64,000 nt of DNA, taken from Centroberyx gerrardi. Its lineage: Eukaryota > Chordata > Actinopteri > Beryciformes > Berycidae. The stretch covers positions 11,036,975 to 11,100,974 of the forward strand of contig NC_136005.1 in NCBI RefSeq assembly GCF_048128805.1. Direction: 5' to 3'. The position numbers and the translations under genes are program-made. Shown one piece after another: positions 32,357-47,100 of this stretch (position 1 is its first letter; each line of letters starts with the position of its first letter). The notes beneath the pieces are model-generated. The model was not told the DNA's origin, made no database searches, and saw only the letters and a program-made list of their open reading frames with translations.

Positions 32357-35300
32357 TCAGTTTCCTCAGCAACACAATCTGTTATTATGAGATCAAGTAA
32401 ATAGGGCAGTGGTGTAAACAAGGGGGAAAGGCATTTTGCCTTTGTGCATTTAGTAAATATTTTGCAGTAAGACTTACTGTACAGGCATCTGAAACAAAAA
32501 CCAAGAGGGACAAAAGGGTTCAGTCTGAAAGTCCCTTTTACACTTTAATTTTGCTTCAACAATACAAATATAATTTTTTACAGCTTCCAGCATTCATACA
32601 AGGTCCTTGAAGTGCAACACTTCCCTCTTTTGTGATTGAAAAGGCCTTGAAACGCCTTCCAGACACCACAAATAGGCCAACTTGTCATCATACGTGAGCC
32701 TTTTTGAACAACCTCAGTAACCACCAAACCAGTTCTTAAACCAGAACTGAAACCGTTAAAATTCTACATACTAATGCCAAGGATATCTTACCCAAGGCCC
32801 CATTTATATATCTGTGAATTTTACAAAATGATACTGGTAATAACCACATTACAGCCCTTGAATATCACTTAGGGATAGCTACATGAACACTATACATGCC
32901 ATGTGTAATCAGAGCAATAAATAACATGTATTTTATTGTATTTAGTAGGTAGAGACGTTTTGTTTAACAGATGTCAAACACTCGGATTTGTATGAAATGA
33001 ATGAAAAATGAAACTAGCATTCTTCCCTTTCTAGTGTCCTGACAGGAAATAAATCACACCAACTGGCAATAATGTTCCATTGCATTGTCTATTTATTTGC
33101 CTGTAGTACATATCATATGCATATGCTTACAAACAAGGAAAAGTCTAACAAGCATCCGTACGCAAACATATCAACACACATACCCCATACACATATCAGC
33201 AAACCTTGCTGTTTAATCCTGTAATAAAGGAAAAATCCACCCTAAAACAGTATTCACTTGTCATTCCTGTGAATTTTGACATTTTTAGCCTGGATTATAT
33301 TCTATCCCAAAACTCAAAATAAGAGTCAAGGCTCTAAACTGTGATCAAGCGTCATATTGTGGAGCTGTTCCATTGTCAGTGGATGGCAGATCAACATTGT
33401 GGACACTGATAGGTTCCAGGGTCATTTTCTGGGGATGTGAATACCTTTTTTCTAATCAGAGCTGTTAGCATATCATAGGAAATAAAGCCTATTTGGGTAT
33501 AAAAGCTCAAACAAACTAGTTCACAAAGGTAGCCTCCCACTCACTTTCAACAGAGCAGCTCCAGAAAGTTTCTTAATGACTTCATCGAAGATTGTAGTTT
33601 CTGGATTCTAGCTTTAGCAGAGTGTTATAAATCAGGATATGTACGTGGATTCAATTTTAAGGTAAACTTTTTCTTTGATTATTTTTGGGGGAGCTATGGA
33701 AAGATAGAAAGACACATACACAATCACATTGTTTAGCTTTCTTTTTGAGCCCAACCCAGCGTTTATTGCGTCCAGACTGAGATCAAAACTTCCCCCACTC
33801 CACAAAAAGGTTTGGCCTTCTGCCCTTGGATCCAACACCCATACTTGTGGTCACTTACTTGGCCAGCTGTCTTACCACAGGACTGGTGCAGGATGCAGAC
33901 GAAACCGTTGGGAACCAGCTACATAATCCCAGGAATTCTCGGAGAGAAAGGCAGATGATTTGACAGAAATCTGGTCCAAACACTGTGATACACCGACAAT
34001 TCATTTATTTGTTCTGTGACAATGTAGTTGAACTTGGACAATTTTCACGATACACCTATTCTTCACAATATGACATGTACAATGATTGTGTAACTATCCA
34101 GCACTATTGCATATTGCCAGCTTGCCAGCAGCATTTCCAGTCTAAATTGTCTGTGTATCAAACCCCCTGTTGTTTCTTGAAGTTAGTTGGACTCTTCTCC
34201 ACACGTTAGCAGCCGATAACGACCCTCACTCACATGTAACCTAAGGCAATGAAGCTCCACCTTGATGATGGAGAAAAATGTACAACATAAAGAGTAAATT
34301 AGAGAAAAGTACTGTGCAAAAACCAAGGTGCTTACTGCCACCTCCACCCCCCACCCAACCCCCATCTTTTTCAAATACACACACACACACGCACACACAC
34401 ACAGAGGCAATAAGGCCTACTACAAACACGCACACGCAGGTACGCACAGACACATACACAGATCACTAAAGGCGTGTTTTCAAACTCAGTGTCAGATCTG
34501 TATCATGCCCTCTATGCAGGGGGAGCTAAGATGAGTAATATTTTTACTACACTATGTCCTGCATAATTCTTACTGAGAGTCTTACTGACTCACTTAAATG
34601 TCAAAGTTACCAGGGAGGAAGAAAATAGAAATTAACGTTTGTATGTCTTTGTGCTTTCATCGTAAACTGGGTGACTTGGGCTAGAGACATTTTAGAGTAT
34701 GACAAGAGGAAATCGGGTAGATTGAGGCCTCAACGTCAGTGTGTGAAGTAGTGCATGAAAATAATTTTCAATGCAAGAAAAACTGACAGTGTCTCACTTA
34801 TGAATAGACATAGCCTTTCTAAACTGAGGAGAACATATTGTCAGCAATGTATAATTGCCAGTTCTAACAACATTAGGTACACACACACCCTCACTTGTAC
34901 ACACAGACTCGCTCATCGCCACTTCAAACCTATCTCATATACACAACCCATGACCAGAGTTGCTCTTTGTCACCAGCGTCCTGATAATATCATCTGCCAG
35001 CATTAACCGTCGCTTCCACGGGTGTTTGTTTTAGGTCTGGTTTTGTGAACGAGCCAAGCGCCTCCTACTACAGAACAGGATGTTTCCTCTCAGGTCTACA
35101 TGGTACGAGTTATCCTTTCTGTCAAGTGACCGGAAAGTCAAACACCTGTCCTTGGAATTACAGGAGTCTCAGTTAATATAACAGGGGTGTCAACTCTGGA
35201 GTTAAGTCAGTAGTTTAGTTTATGTCACCAGGTACACATTCTGTGAGCCACTCTTGGGACACGGAGACTGTGGCTTTCATCACTGAGGTTTGAAAAACAT

Positions 35301-36424
35301 TGTATTGATAATGGGTATGCGGGTAAAACAAACCACATACTTCACTCCCACGTTAAGTACTGAACTGAATGCATATGCTGAACTCTTCTCACGAGTCCAA
35401 TGAAGAAGTGCAAATATCTCTCTGATTTGTGTGTATGGTGTGTGCATCACTCATTTGATAACCGGTCTACGAAACTGCTTGTGCTTTGGCCAATAATTTG
35501 AGAACTCACTGTGACTCAGCAAGCCATGAAGAGTATATAGCTTGATAGCAATAGTATGCCAGCTATACTGTACATCACATTAGTGACTAAAGCACATACT
35601 TCCCTTTGCCGAGTCTGTTGTATTTTTTCTGTGTTGTTGGTAAATATTGGTTCAACAGAGCCCTTATGCCGACTCGCAAAACAAATACAGAACAGATTTC
35701 ACAAAGCCACAGGACAGGCAAATCAATCAACCAACCAATCTTATTTTTCTCATAAGAGATCTATACAGACAGACAGCTCCAGGTCTGTGTGTAGAAGACA
35801 AGTGGAGGCCTATCGTACATCCGCAGAAGACTTCTGCTCCTTTGTGGCGGTAGTCTGAAGTCTGTCTGTAGCTGTCTTTAAATCAGATGTCTGCGTCTCT
35901 AGCAGTCTTTGCAGCAGATAGGAGTCTGTAGCAGGCGTCTGTATGGGGACAGATCTAAACGTCTGGCAGGTCCTGGGATCCTGTATGGGGCAATCATTCT
36001 CCCTCCCCCCGTCTTGCATGAGATTCCAGTTATCAGGCTTCAGCGGTCCAAGAAACACAATATACAGCCTAATGATGGTCAGATGTCCTTCTTCCCGCAT
36101 ATTCAACGGTCCATTTCAACGGTGGGGAGTAAATAAGGGAAGTGTGTGAGAGTGTGTGTGTGTGTGTGTGTGTATAAAAGCGGATGTTGGAAATGTGTCT
36201 TAGTCATAAGAATTAACAGTCATTCCATTCCTGCTGACTTTTGGCCTCAACGCGTCTATCCTCACACTCTCCCCCTCTTTCGCCTCCCTTCTTTTCTCCT
36301 TTCGTGCCTCCCACTCCTTCCTGCTCTTGCCCTTAACACCACCTCTCCTTGCCCTTCTCCATTCATCCCTCCACTCTCTTCCCACATGCAATCCTGTCCA
36401 GCAGGCCTACTGAGGAACTCAGAT

Positions 36425-36465
<41 letters not shown>

Positions 36466-36675
36466 CACGCACAGAGTCTTCACAACAAGATCATCCCTGC
36501 ACTACTTTGATTTATCGTCTGGAGCCAATATCACAAACTTTGACCTCATGACTAAGCCAAGGTATGGGTTCCCCGTCAAACAGGCTGGAAGGTGTGTGCA
36601 TGTCCATCTGTGTGTGTACATGTGTGCGTCCGGTCTGTAGCTGTGTACATGTGTGTCTGTGGGCACGTGTGCATG
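32357..36675. other. rsph4a-rnf11 convergent region, likely rnf11 3' UTR in part
   Basis: The two genes converge here. No further coding exon was recognised. Part of the interval left of 36676 must be rnf11 3' UTR. Minus-strand AATAAA-like signals (seen as TTTATT near 33091, 33764 and 34000) leave its end undecided. CA/GT microsatellites lie at 34376-34402, 36141-36173 and 36426-36473. Confidence 0.55.
36141..36473. repeat. (GT)n and (CA)n microsatellites
   Basis: GT units at 36141-36173 and CA units at 36426-36473, in the inferred rnf11 3' UTR side. Between them is a CT-rich stretch. Confidence 0.93.
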
Positions 36676-39600
36676 TCAGTTGGTCTCATAGGAGGAGAGC
36701 AGCGCGGCGTCCACAGGCTCCATGCAGGAGGGGCAGGTGAAGGATCTCATCAGCCAGTCGTCTATACAGTCCATGTGGTAGATGTGCATGCAGGGCAGGA
36801 ACCGGATCGGGTCTCCGTACACAAAGTCCATCATACAGATCACGCACCTGCAACGGGGAGCACAGAAACACTCATTTTCAACTCAATGCTACATTTTCTT
36901 AGGGATGGCAAGAGGACAACACAAAAATGCAGGGAATAATGGAATGGAGAAAAAACATGTTAAGAAAGACTGCAGTTCAGAAACACTGGCATATATTGTC
37001 CAGTGATCCCACTGTGGGTCATGCTTTTCAGAGCCCCCGTATATTTGCGACTAAACATGCCAGCAAGGTTTGGAGATGAGTGCATCTGATTTATTGTTTA
37101 AGATTTTCACTGGCCCATAGTACAAAATGAAACAAAATGAATTTGTTGATAAATATGAATGACTCAATGATTTCTTCACCGGATGCTCAGATTTCTGGCT
37201 TTCAAAACTCACTTTCTGGCTGGTACTCTCTATTTTGGAACAAAAACTCCCCATTGGAATTTCAAGAGATTCCCCAGCCTCCCCCCAACCCCCCCGCATC
37301 CTACTTGCATTTTCAGTTTTGCTAAATGATAATGCCAGTGATCAGCTACAAATGCCAAAACATCTCATTCGGCTATACAAGAGACTTGTGTAGGAGGAGA
37401 CGATGTTTTACGTCCAATGTTTTAGAACATAATTTCGCCAAATCGCATTTTTATTGATAGAAGAGGAGGGATACCGTTTAGGAGAGGTAGTTCCTGTTTG
37501 GGAGACCGGATCTACTTTTTAAATACTAATTTCTGTGTAAACCAAGAATAGAAATGCAAAATAACAATGGACCCAGGACTGATTTATTGTCTTTTGTAAA
37601 GTACTTTGTAACCTAGGTTTTGAAAGGTGCTATATAAATACAATTTTACTTACTTTACTTACTTACTTAAAAGCGGGATATGTTGTTGAATCTGTTCACC
37701 AACATGTTAGACTGTTTTCAGGCTATTTTCGTGGCCTCATTCAAATGAATGGAAAGTAAAAATCTGAATGCTACAAACTCATCCAGCTGCATTCAATCAT
37801 GGTGAGTAGTTTATATTCTGGTTTTCATGGTGGTCAAGTGCCAAATAACCCCCATGTTAAAACTAAGTGGAATATTGCTTTAAGGCCTGGAATTCAGATA
37901 ATTCAATTGAAGACATTTTAAGGACCTATAGCACCCTACTTGACATGGATCACCCAGCTGAAGAAGCTTCCCTACTCACTGAGACCCAGAGCTGGGTCTG
38001 ACCACCCAGGGTTTCTACTCACTCTCTGATCTTCTTCTCAGAACCGTCCCGTCCTGGGTCGTACACGCCCTTGGGGAGGTGCTGGATGAGTCCGATGCGC
38101 TGGGCGATGCGGATCTGCTCCTCCTCTGTCAGCTGGGTGGCCAGCCGGGCCTGGCTGGGCGTCGGGTGGTAGACAGGCACGTGGATCTGCTCCTGCAGGC
38201 AGCGAGGGAGGAGAACATGTGCCAGGGTTAGACTCTTAACAGTCATCTGCTTAACCTACATCAAACAATTCTGTAACATGAAGTTAGTTGGTAGGTAAAG
38301 GCAGGCTCCTGAAGGGAGGATTTACAGAGACAAACATACACATGATAACTAATGATTCTTTACCACTGGCTCACACAGACACCCTCCAGCAAAACCTGTT
38401 GCATTGACCAACTACAGCTCTGACATTTAGCAATGAAATTCATGCTGAGTGAAGAGTGAACAAGTGTACACTTCCGGTTTGCAAGTCTCAGAGACAAAGT
38501 TAGACAGAGAACTGGTCTGTAGCCTGAAAGAGAACTGTGAGGAAATACATCATGTTGCATTAAGACTAATATTTCAATTTCATAACTAGTAGAGTCGCTT
38601 ACCCAACCTGTCTCCACCCTTTATTCTAGCACTGTGAGATGATATTTTGAAATAAAAACAGTAAAACCTCACCCTTGTTATTGGGAGCCATTGTTTGACA
38701 GTAAACACACACGTGGAACAGCTACCAGGCAGCACCAACAGAAGAAACCACTACCTTATCATGAAACTTCCCTTTGGTTATATTGTGGCATATTTATGTT
38801 ACAAACAAATTCTCTGAACTGGGACATAAGCAGCTTGTTCTAATACTGAGGAGAAGAAGAATGTCACAACCTGCCAATGCAGTAGTGATAAGCTTTACTA
38901 TGTCAATCCCTCACCCTGAAGGAAAGCTTTCACCTCGGCTTATTACACACTGAAACTACTCAGTTGACTGTGAGACAGTTTCACAATCCAATGCACGTTG
39001 TTTGTTGTTAAATATGTATCCCTCTAAAAAAGAAGGCTTGTGAGACTGAAATGCTCACAATGACTACTTGTTAATAATAAATGTAATCAATGATTATATA
39101 ATTACTAGCCAACAATATTTCTGGCCATGTTTTGGAGATATTATATAGGCCAGTAGGTGGCAGTATTTCCGCATGCCTAGTCCAGACAGGCAGAAAGCTG
39201 TGGGTGTTTTTACTTGACTTGCCTGGAGATGAGAAATGCTTGTTATTGATACCTTTTAAAAGCATAACCGACTTGTTGAATCGTTAATGGTCTGCAAAGC
39301 CTTTAGCAGACTTAACAAACTTGTTTTATAAAACAGGGTTTATATATGAATTGAACTTGACTGGGATTTGATCACCACAGAGTATGAGCCTAATGTGTGT
39401 GTGTGTGTAATGAAAGAGTCTGCAGTATGAGCTCTGGGAAAGCTCTATAGCAAGATAAAACACTTTCACTGTCAACTTTCCTGGGGGAGTGTTATCTTAT
39501 TCGAAAATCGAAAGTTTATGTGATCAAGCTTAAAATTGGTAAGCCCCTAGAAGTTGCCTGCACTAAACTTCAAAGCAGACCCGTTATGCTTGGGTTAACA

Positions 39601-41597
39601 GGAAACTCCCTTTGGTTTACACGAACTAAAACTTGCACCTCCTGCTCCTCTCTAAACCCAATCTTCTATTCTTCTACTCGTCCCTCACACTTTGCAGTCT
39701 ATCACAGTGCTTCTGCCTCGTCCTCTCCCTTCCTTCCTTCCTTCCTTTCCTCCCTCCATTAATTCAACCTTATATTCATATATCTCTTGCTACATGCGGC
39801 CTCTCATGCTGCGTGTACTTCCTCCTCTCCCTCCCTCAGTCCATCCTTCAATCCATTAACTCCCTCTTCCTCCTCCTGTCTACCATACCTTCACGTCAGG
39901 CAGTTCAGAGGAACCAACAACCAGGTCGTGGATTAGGCTAAATCCACTCAAACGGCAACCAGCGAGCTCCTTCATTAACCGCCTGTATATCCACACTCCA
40001 GAGACGACCTCTTGACACCAAGCACAAGACACTTGACAAGAGCTGGAGGGATCAGATAGGTGTTAGCCTAGTGGCGGCTTCTGATAAGTGAGCTGAAAAT
40101 CTATCTGACACCACGCTGTTTACACTAACCTGTCCCTTCTGATCTATTTTCACCAGATGGCAAGTAAGTAGCTAATGACCTAGACCATGGCTTGTTACAA
40201 GAAAACGCCTTAAGAACGCTGCATAGACTGTTTTTGTCATTATTTGCTCACCCTCATGTCAGTCAAAACACTCAATCACCCCGAGTAGGCTGATTGAGTG
40301 ACCTTCCTCTTAAGTAATGCTCTGTTATGCACACAGCTACACCTATGAACAGCTGGGAGCAGCCCAGTACAACTACAGCCATCTACTGTTGGCTACTGAA
40401 TAACTCCATTAGCAATTTATGAGAATAACATGACAATGCTATCATGGGAAAACCCTGCAATTATAGTCTTTTTTTTAAATTACATTGAAACATAATGTGC
40501 AGTGCTTTATTTAGAAACCTACTGAAAATTAATTGTGTGATCAATTTCAAAGTGCATGGTCATTACTTTGAAAATAGGTCTGTTTTCAATCCCTGAAAAG
40601 CTAACTTTTTGAAGAGTTTTTGTACAGTTTTCATCTGAGATTAGCAGCAACGAGCAACTCTCCATTTCCCATGTTTTTTCCCTTGCTAGAAGGCCTGTAG
40701 CATTCAACATGTTAGAAGCATTGCCCTACTGTAGCTGGCTGGGTCACTACTCAAAACCCATGCACAACAATGCCTAGCTAGCAGGCAGCCTCTCAGCACC
40801 GCAGCGTTCAAAGCCATGAGTCAGCATGGCTTTAGCAGCTGAGGCTTTGTCAAAGCGCTGGGCCGTCCCTCCCAGTCCAGTCTGCCTTTCTCCTGCCAGC
40901 CACACCCCTCGTCTGTGTCAAAAACAGACGGCAGCCAGGCAGCGGGGATAAAAGCTACAGACAGTGGCTCGAGGGAGCGGGGGCAGCAGCTGTAGCATGT
41001 GTGTGTGTGTGTGTGTGTGTCTGTGTGTGTGTGTGTTGGGGTGGTCAACTGTGCAGTAGTCAGCAGTGTTTTTGTTGTCATATGCCTCCCTCCTCCCATC
41101 AGCTGGGATGTGACAACTGTTTATTAGGTGACCTTGGGTTGACCAGAAAGACAACAGTGAGAACGAGAGAGAGAGTGTGAGAGAGAGAGAGAGAGAGAGA
41201 CAGTGTGAGAGCAGGGGTGGCGGGGTGAGAAGGGAGGCGGGAGGGACAGAGAGGGAGCGACCTGAGCCAAAGTAGGCCCTGGTCTCCTCTGCCAAGCATG
41301 CTGTAGGCAGCTGAGCCAGGCACACAGCAGCAGAAACTGTCAGCCTGCCAGGCCCCGGGCTGCTAATGGAGAAAGGGAAGGGAGAGGAAGATCGAGGATG
41401 GGTAATGAGTGCAGAGAGAGAGAGAAATACTCATGAACGGAGATAGTTACCCTATCTCTCATCCATCACTAATTGAAGGAAATCCAGAAAAAGAAGAGTA
41501 GTAAAGTGGAAGATAGAGGCACTCTCAGCCCACAAGTTCAATAACAGCTCTGGTCTCCACCCAGATATTTACACTTCAGATCCAAGAGCTTACATCA

Positions 41598-41638
<41 letters not shown>

Positions 41639-42815
41639 ACACTTCACAATGAAGCATTCTCTACCGTGTTGATAAGGGAAGGTCTGATCAACAAAACCCA
41701 ACGTCCCAGTGTCCCCCCTGGCTGTATGTGTATGTGTGTGTGTGTGTGTGTCTGTGTCTGTGTGTCTGTGTGTCTGTGTGTGTGCACCAACCTTATGAAG
41801 AATGAGAAACCAGGCCAGGCCCACACAGACAGGAAGCATGATGACTGGGCAAAATCCCTCCATTGGACATTGAACATTACCAAAAGAAAATTCTCACATT
41901 TAGCCTGGCCAATCTTCTATAAATCAACCATATGCATTGCAGGAAATATCTACTTGCCCTAATTGGTGGCTGACTCTGTGGTGCAACCTAAGCAGCATCA
42001 ATGTGCACTTAAGGTGAAACAACACCAGAAACCGAAGCGCTCACAGGCTCTGAAATGTTAGCCCTCTGTCTAGAGACTGCAGAGTAACAAAATCCTTGAG
42101 CAGGACCTGCAGACACCTGCACACAATACAGGCAGGCATGCACTCAGCCGCTCACACAAATATGCACACAGTCAAGAAAGGCAACAACAGGGGGAGGAGG
42201 ATGGACATTAGCATTACAGGATGTTTATCTGATAACAGGATAGGCTGACAGTGTGAGCGTAATGGTATGTGTGTGTATCACATTATTTCATCAGTCTAGT
42301 AAAAGCAGGAAGTCGATACCGGCTCTATGTAGGCTCAGAGTATTAGCACTAATGTTTGCACACACAAAGAACCCACAGTCCAGCAACCCACAGACAGAAA
42401 CTAGTATTGGGGCCTGACAGGTAAACTTATCTTGGTGCAAAAAAGCAAAACAAACAAGTGCAAGTTGAGGGGGAAAAAATCATTCAGGAACCCAAAAAGA
42501 ACATACCCTAATCGTACATCTTGTCGTTAAAAGCCAATTGCAAATAGTGCATAGTCGAATATATCGACCGACAAAACACCCCGACCCCCATCTGACCTCC
42601 TGCTCCAGTGATTTTATGAGCTGGGGTCGGAGGGAGAGACGAGAACTAAAGTGTGAGAAAAGGAGTCGAGGAGAGGAGAAAAGAGGAGGACTCAGTGGTC
42701 TGGGCCCTTGTGGTGAGAGTTCAGGAACAGCAACCTCTGTGTGGCCGAGTAGCACCATGTGTCAGCCAAAGCCGGCAGACTATGTCACTGACCTGCAGTA
42801 CAATGCCTTGTTTGT

Positions 42816-42846
<31 letters not shown>

Positions 42847-44096
42847 ACTTTCCTGTTACCACATCAGCACTAAACAGTAGGTAATTCGTCATAAGGGCTC
42901 TCTGTTGGGGTGCAGCACTGCCTTACATGGCCAAACTCAAGACCATATCTGATCTCAATGACTCACTGGTGCCTGCTGGGAAAACAGAGTGCATAGTGTA
43001 ACTCATCTGTCCAACACATTACTGTTATCTGAACAAAATGAGGAAGTCCCTCTCTCTTCCTGCTTTCCCCCACCGTGGCCGAAGCCGGGAGGCTGACCAC
43101 CTGAATGGAAACTGTGAAAAGGCAGCAGACCACAGCAGCGTGTACACTTGAAAAAAAAAAAAAAAGTTGTGCGATTTTTAGCACATCTGTGAGTGTGGTT
43201 TGGGACAACACATTTTCTTGTTACTTTTCACAACAACACGTTATAAAAATGTCTTATTGCCAATATACAGTATGCTCATACAGCGTGCGTTTCTTTTCAT
43301 GGATGTTGTGTTGAAAAGTATCACGTTGTCCCGAACTACACTCACAGATGTGCTGAAAATGACCCATAGTTTTTTTTAAGCTTAGCCACAACCACTCAGA
43401 AAACCACTCTCGTTTAATTTTTCATCTCCTCTCCTCCTCCCTTCCTCCCATCTCCCATGCTTTCTCTCCTCTCCTCTCCTCTCCTCTCCTCTCCTCTCCT
43501 GGTTTGACAGCTAATTAGAAAGCACCTCCAAAGTAAACTTTCTTGCCTCAGTTCCTCTTACAGAGTTCGATGGGCTCAAAGCAAACTGCTGACAACAAGC
43601 CTTCTCATCTTCGCGGCAGTGTGTCTGGGTGATAGACTCTGCTACACAACACTGTTTGTGGGTGTGTTTGTGTGTGTGTGTGTTTGTGCGTACCCCCAGG
43701 ACTACTAACCCCTCTGAAGGGAGATTTAGTCTTGTCTTCGACCAGAACAGCAGGCGCTGCTTTGCTGTGTCTTAGATCATTTTCTACCCTCTAGTCCTCA
43801 CACTCACACAAAATAAATGTGAGAAAGACTGAAAAGGGGAGTGCATTAAGAGAGAAGCAACTGCAGATACATGCAAACACACACATACACATACACGTAC
43901 ACACACACACACACACAGAGTGGGTCTTTTCATGTCTACAAGGTGTTCCAGCCAATGAGGTCAGGCCATAAAGCAAGCTGACAGCAGCATAATGGCCTTT
44001 GTGCCAGACTGAATGTGATCAATAAAAACTCCTGTCACTGCTCCCATCTCTTAGGGGGATGAGGTTGAAGGGGACATTTCTAGTCATACCAGGGGG

Positions 44097-44132
<36 letters not shown>

Positions 44133-47100
44133 ACACACTCTTTCCCACTCTCAAATGCAAACACACAAGGGTGCCTTATCTGCTGTAGCCCAGACCCACA
44201 GCGATGAGTCAGCACTCTTCTCACCAGCTGCTTTCCAAATCACCGCACTCGACACACACAACGCGCTGTAAGTAGCGCTCACACACATCTGTGCGCGCCG
44301 ACACATGGGCACACACTAACACCAACTGCCCTCGCAACATTACAACCACAAACAGAACTGCACTTCCCAAAGTAATGGAGACAACAACACACACATGCAC
44401 ACACACACACTTTGAAATCATTTTGACAAGACGTTAAATGGTCTACTAGTCTAAGTGGTGGGCTCAGAGGACTGATCTCATCCACTTAGCTTATCACCAT
44501 CCATCCATCTATCCACCCTTCCAACAGTTAGGTCACTGTGCCTAGTTTCTGGGAACTGGGGTCCTCATATGGCCCTTTCATTGTTAGACCTATGACTCAA
44601 ACAAGCCTTTTAGTGCAGAAAGCCTGTCTGTGCACCGCGTCTTTTCAGCCAGGAAATTACACAACGGCACTACACGCAGCCCCTGGCATGGCAGAGGGTA
44701 GCTCCAGACGCTGGAATTCCACCTCCTCCGAATCACTGCCGACCACGGATTCCCAGGAAACACAGTCTGATGGGAATCAGACTGACAGACAAGTTCAAGG
44801 TGGAACAGACATTCATAAGCCTCAGGATGAGTGTCTGAAAAAGGGAATGCAGTTAAATTGTTTCATGTTCAGTGTAGGCTATATGTATTGTCGATATCCA
44901 ATGAGTGTCTGGATCGGAGACAAGTTTGTGATGATGTGTTTCATTGCATTCTTTTACACGTATGACAATAAAATGAACTTGAATTTTTTATGGTATTAGG
45001 ATAACCTACTGTTTGGACTGTGGTGTTACTAGTCTACTTTTGGACCTTAAGCAGAAACTGGGTTATTTAAGCCTGAGGGGGATGCCAGGCAGAAATGGAT
45101 GAAAAGGTTCCTATTTGAATTGGAATGTGAAACAGAGGAATAGCGTTCTGAAAAAAGGCAGGTGGATAATCTGAAAGGGGGCTAGAGAACAGTTAATGGA
45201 AAATTATGTATGACTAGTTTAACAAAAGCTTTTGACGTACAAAAAATACGGACTACGCTGCATAAAAAAGACGGACAGCCCTTCGCTCTCCGTCATCTGT
45301 CAATGTATCAGCTCCATAGAGAATACATTGGCTCAATCCGTTTTTGACAGACACATCCGTTTTTGGCGCCCCCTAAAATTAACAGACACCATTTTAAAGG
45401 TTTTTACCCACCCCCTTCAGTCCCTCTTCAAATGTATCCAGGACTTTCAAAGTGAACTGAGCTGAGCTGAGCTGAGCCCAAAAAATGTGACCTGTGTTCT
45501 CAGACTGGGTTCAGATGCTAAAGGTGCTGATCACTGTGGTCACGAAGCTAAAGAGAAAGGATTTTAAGACCTGGCAGGTCTGAAAGAGCTCTTTATAAGC
45601 AGGTTCTAACTAGTTAGTTAACTCTCTTTTGACACTTTCCGTATCAGTGTGAACAAGTTGTGCATTATGACTTTCTGAATTCAGCTGAAAGCCTAGTCTT
45701 CTGTGGAAACTAGGCTATGTCCTAAGCAGGGTTAGGTCCAAGTGCGTCATTTATCATTCTATCTCTCTCTATCATACAGGGGTTGGCTGGCTTAGCCTAA
45801 TTACATACTGTCGTCACACCAGACATGACATACTCTTGGCAAGACCTAGAAATGAAGGCGTAACAAGGAATCCTGGCCCCAATTCTGCCATTATCTTTAA
45901 AGGACCTATATGTAATATATTTACTGTACTAAATCATAAAATGACCATGATATCTTATCAGAGATTTAGGAAACATGCTAAGTTGAAATACCGGCTTCTC
46001 CGACAACAATGCTACAGCCAGTATGTTCTCCTTTGAAATTTCCATTCCGGTGAGGAACGTCTGTTTTTGCTTTGGCCTGTGTGATTCCCCCCACTGCCCA
46101 TTTCAACACCCCGGGTTGCCAGATATGAAACAAATTGGCACGCAAACACAGCGTACTGCAGCCATGGAAGCAAGCAAACGAACTGGATCAAGTGAGATGG
46201 ATTCTGCCCGACCTAAAAAGCCTTGTCCTCTTTCGAAAAAGCTCCATGACCAGAGCCGTGGTAAAATACAGGTAAATATTGGAGATGCATTTGAGAGATG
46301 GAGACTGTGAACATATCTTATCCAACATTTACTATTCTGATGCTACGAGCTGCAGCTAATGGAAAATGCTACCGCTAACAAACTTGACTAAACACAAATC
46401 AAGTAACATAATCGGAGTATGGAGTTGTATTAAATGTGGCGATTACGGCCGATCAAGCTGGCAGAAGGCAGGACACATGAACCGGACACAGGACGTCGGA
46501 ACCAGACGCCAAATACAGACTAAACGACGCGATTACAACCTGCACACACACTGGATATGAGGAACACCATGGTCTGCTGACAAATGTAAGTATGATATGA
46601 TAGACTATGATAGTTTCATTCCCTTCTGTACCCCCACTCTCTGTCGGCAGCTGGTTATGTACCGACAAAGTGAAGCTAATTTGCTAGGCTAGGTTACATA
46701 CCGTAGCTTAGTAGCTGTACAGGAGCCTGACCGGAGTCTCCGGTCTGCCGTGTTGCAGGGGGCCGGGGAACGGGAACTTCAAGCCGAACGATCCGCGGGG
46801 CTCCCGGGAGCTCCGGGTGTCGCGCTCCCCTCCCTCTTAGCTCTTTTAGCCTCGTCTGTTATAGGCTTCTTGTTTTGTTTTGGTGCAGAAGTTCCAGCAG
46901 TCAGAGTCCTGTCTTCCATGTTACCACTATCTATCATACTGATTAGCTTCACGCTCTTCAATCTCTGAAAATGTAAACTGCGTCTGTTTTCTTTCTGTTT
47001 TCACCTGGCAACCCGCGTGAGCTTCGAGTCTGGGGAGGAGGGGGCGGGGGGAGACAACTCTCTCCAATATTTTGAATTTGGACTGCAGTACCCATTTTAA

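Noticed and set aside
35810-35950. Short AGTCTGTAGCAG-type repeats
   Set aside because: Too short and irregular to call a repeat array; likely chance or very decayed simple sequence.
36146-36640. 164-codon ORF with long TH repeats
   Set aside because: The middle is a translated CA microsatellite and the rest has no recognisable domain; it lies in the inferred rnf11 3' UTR side.
44538-44999. 153-codon plus-strand ORF in rnf11 intron 1
   Set aside because: No domain or splice support. Its end, ATGACAATAAAATGAACTTG, looks like a retroelement tail, so it is probably repeat-derived or chance.
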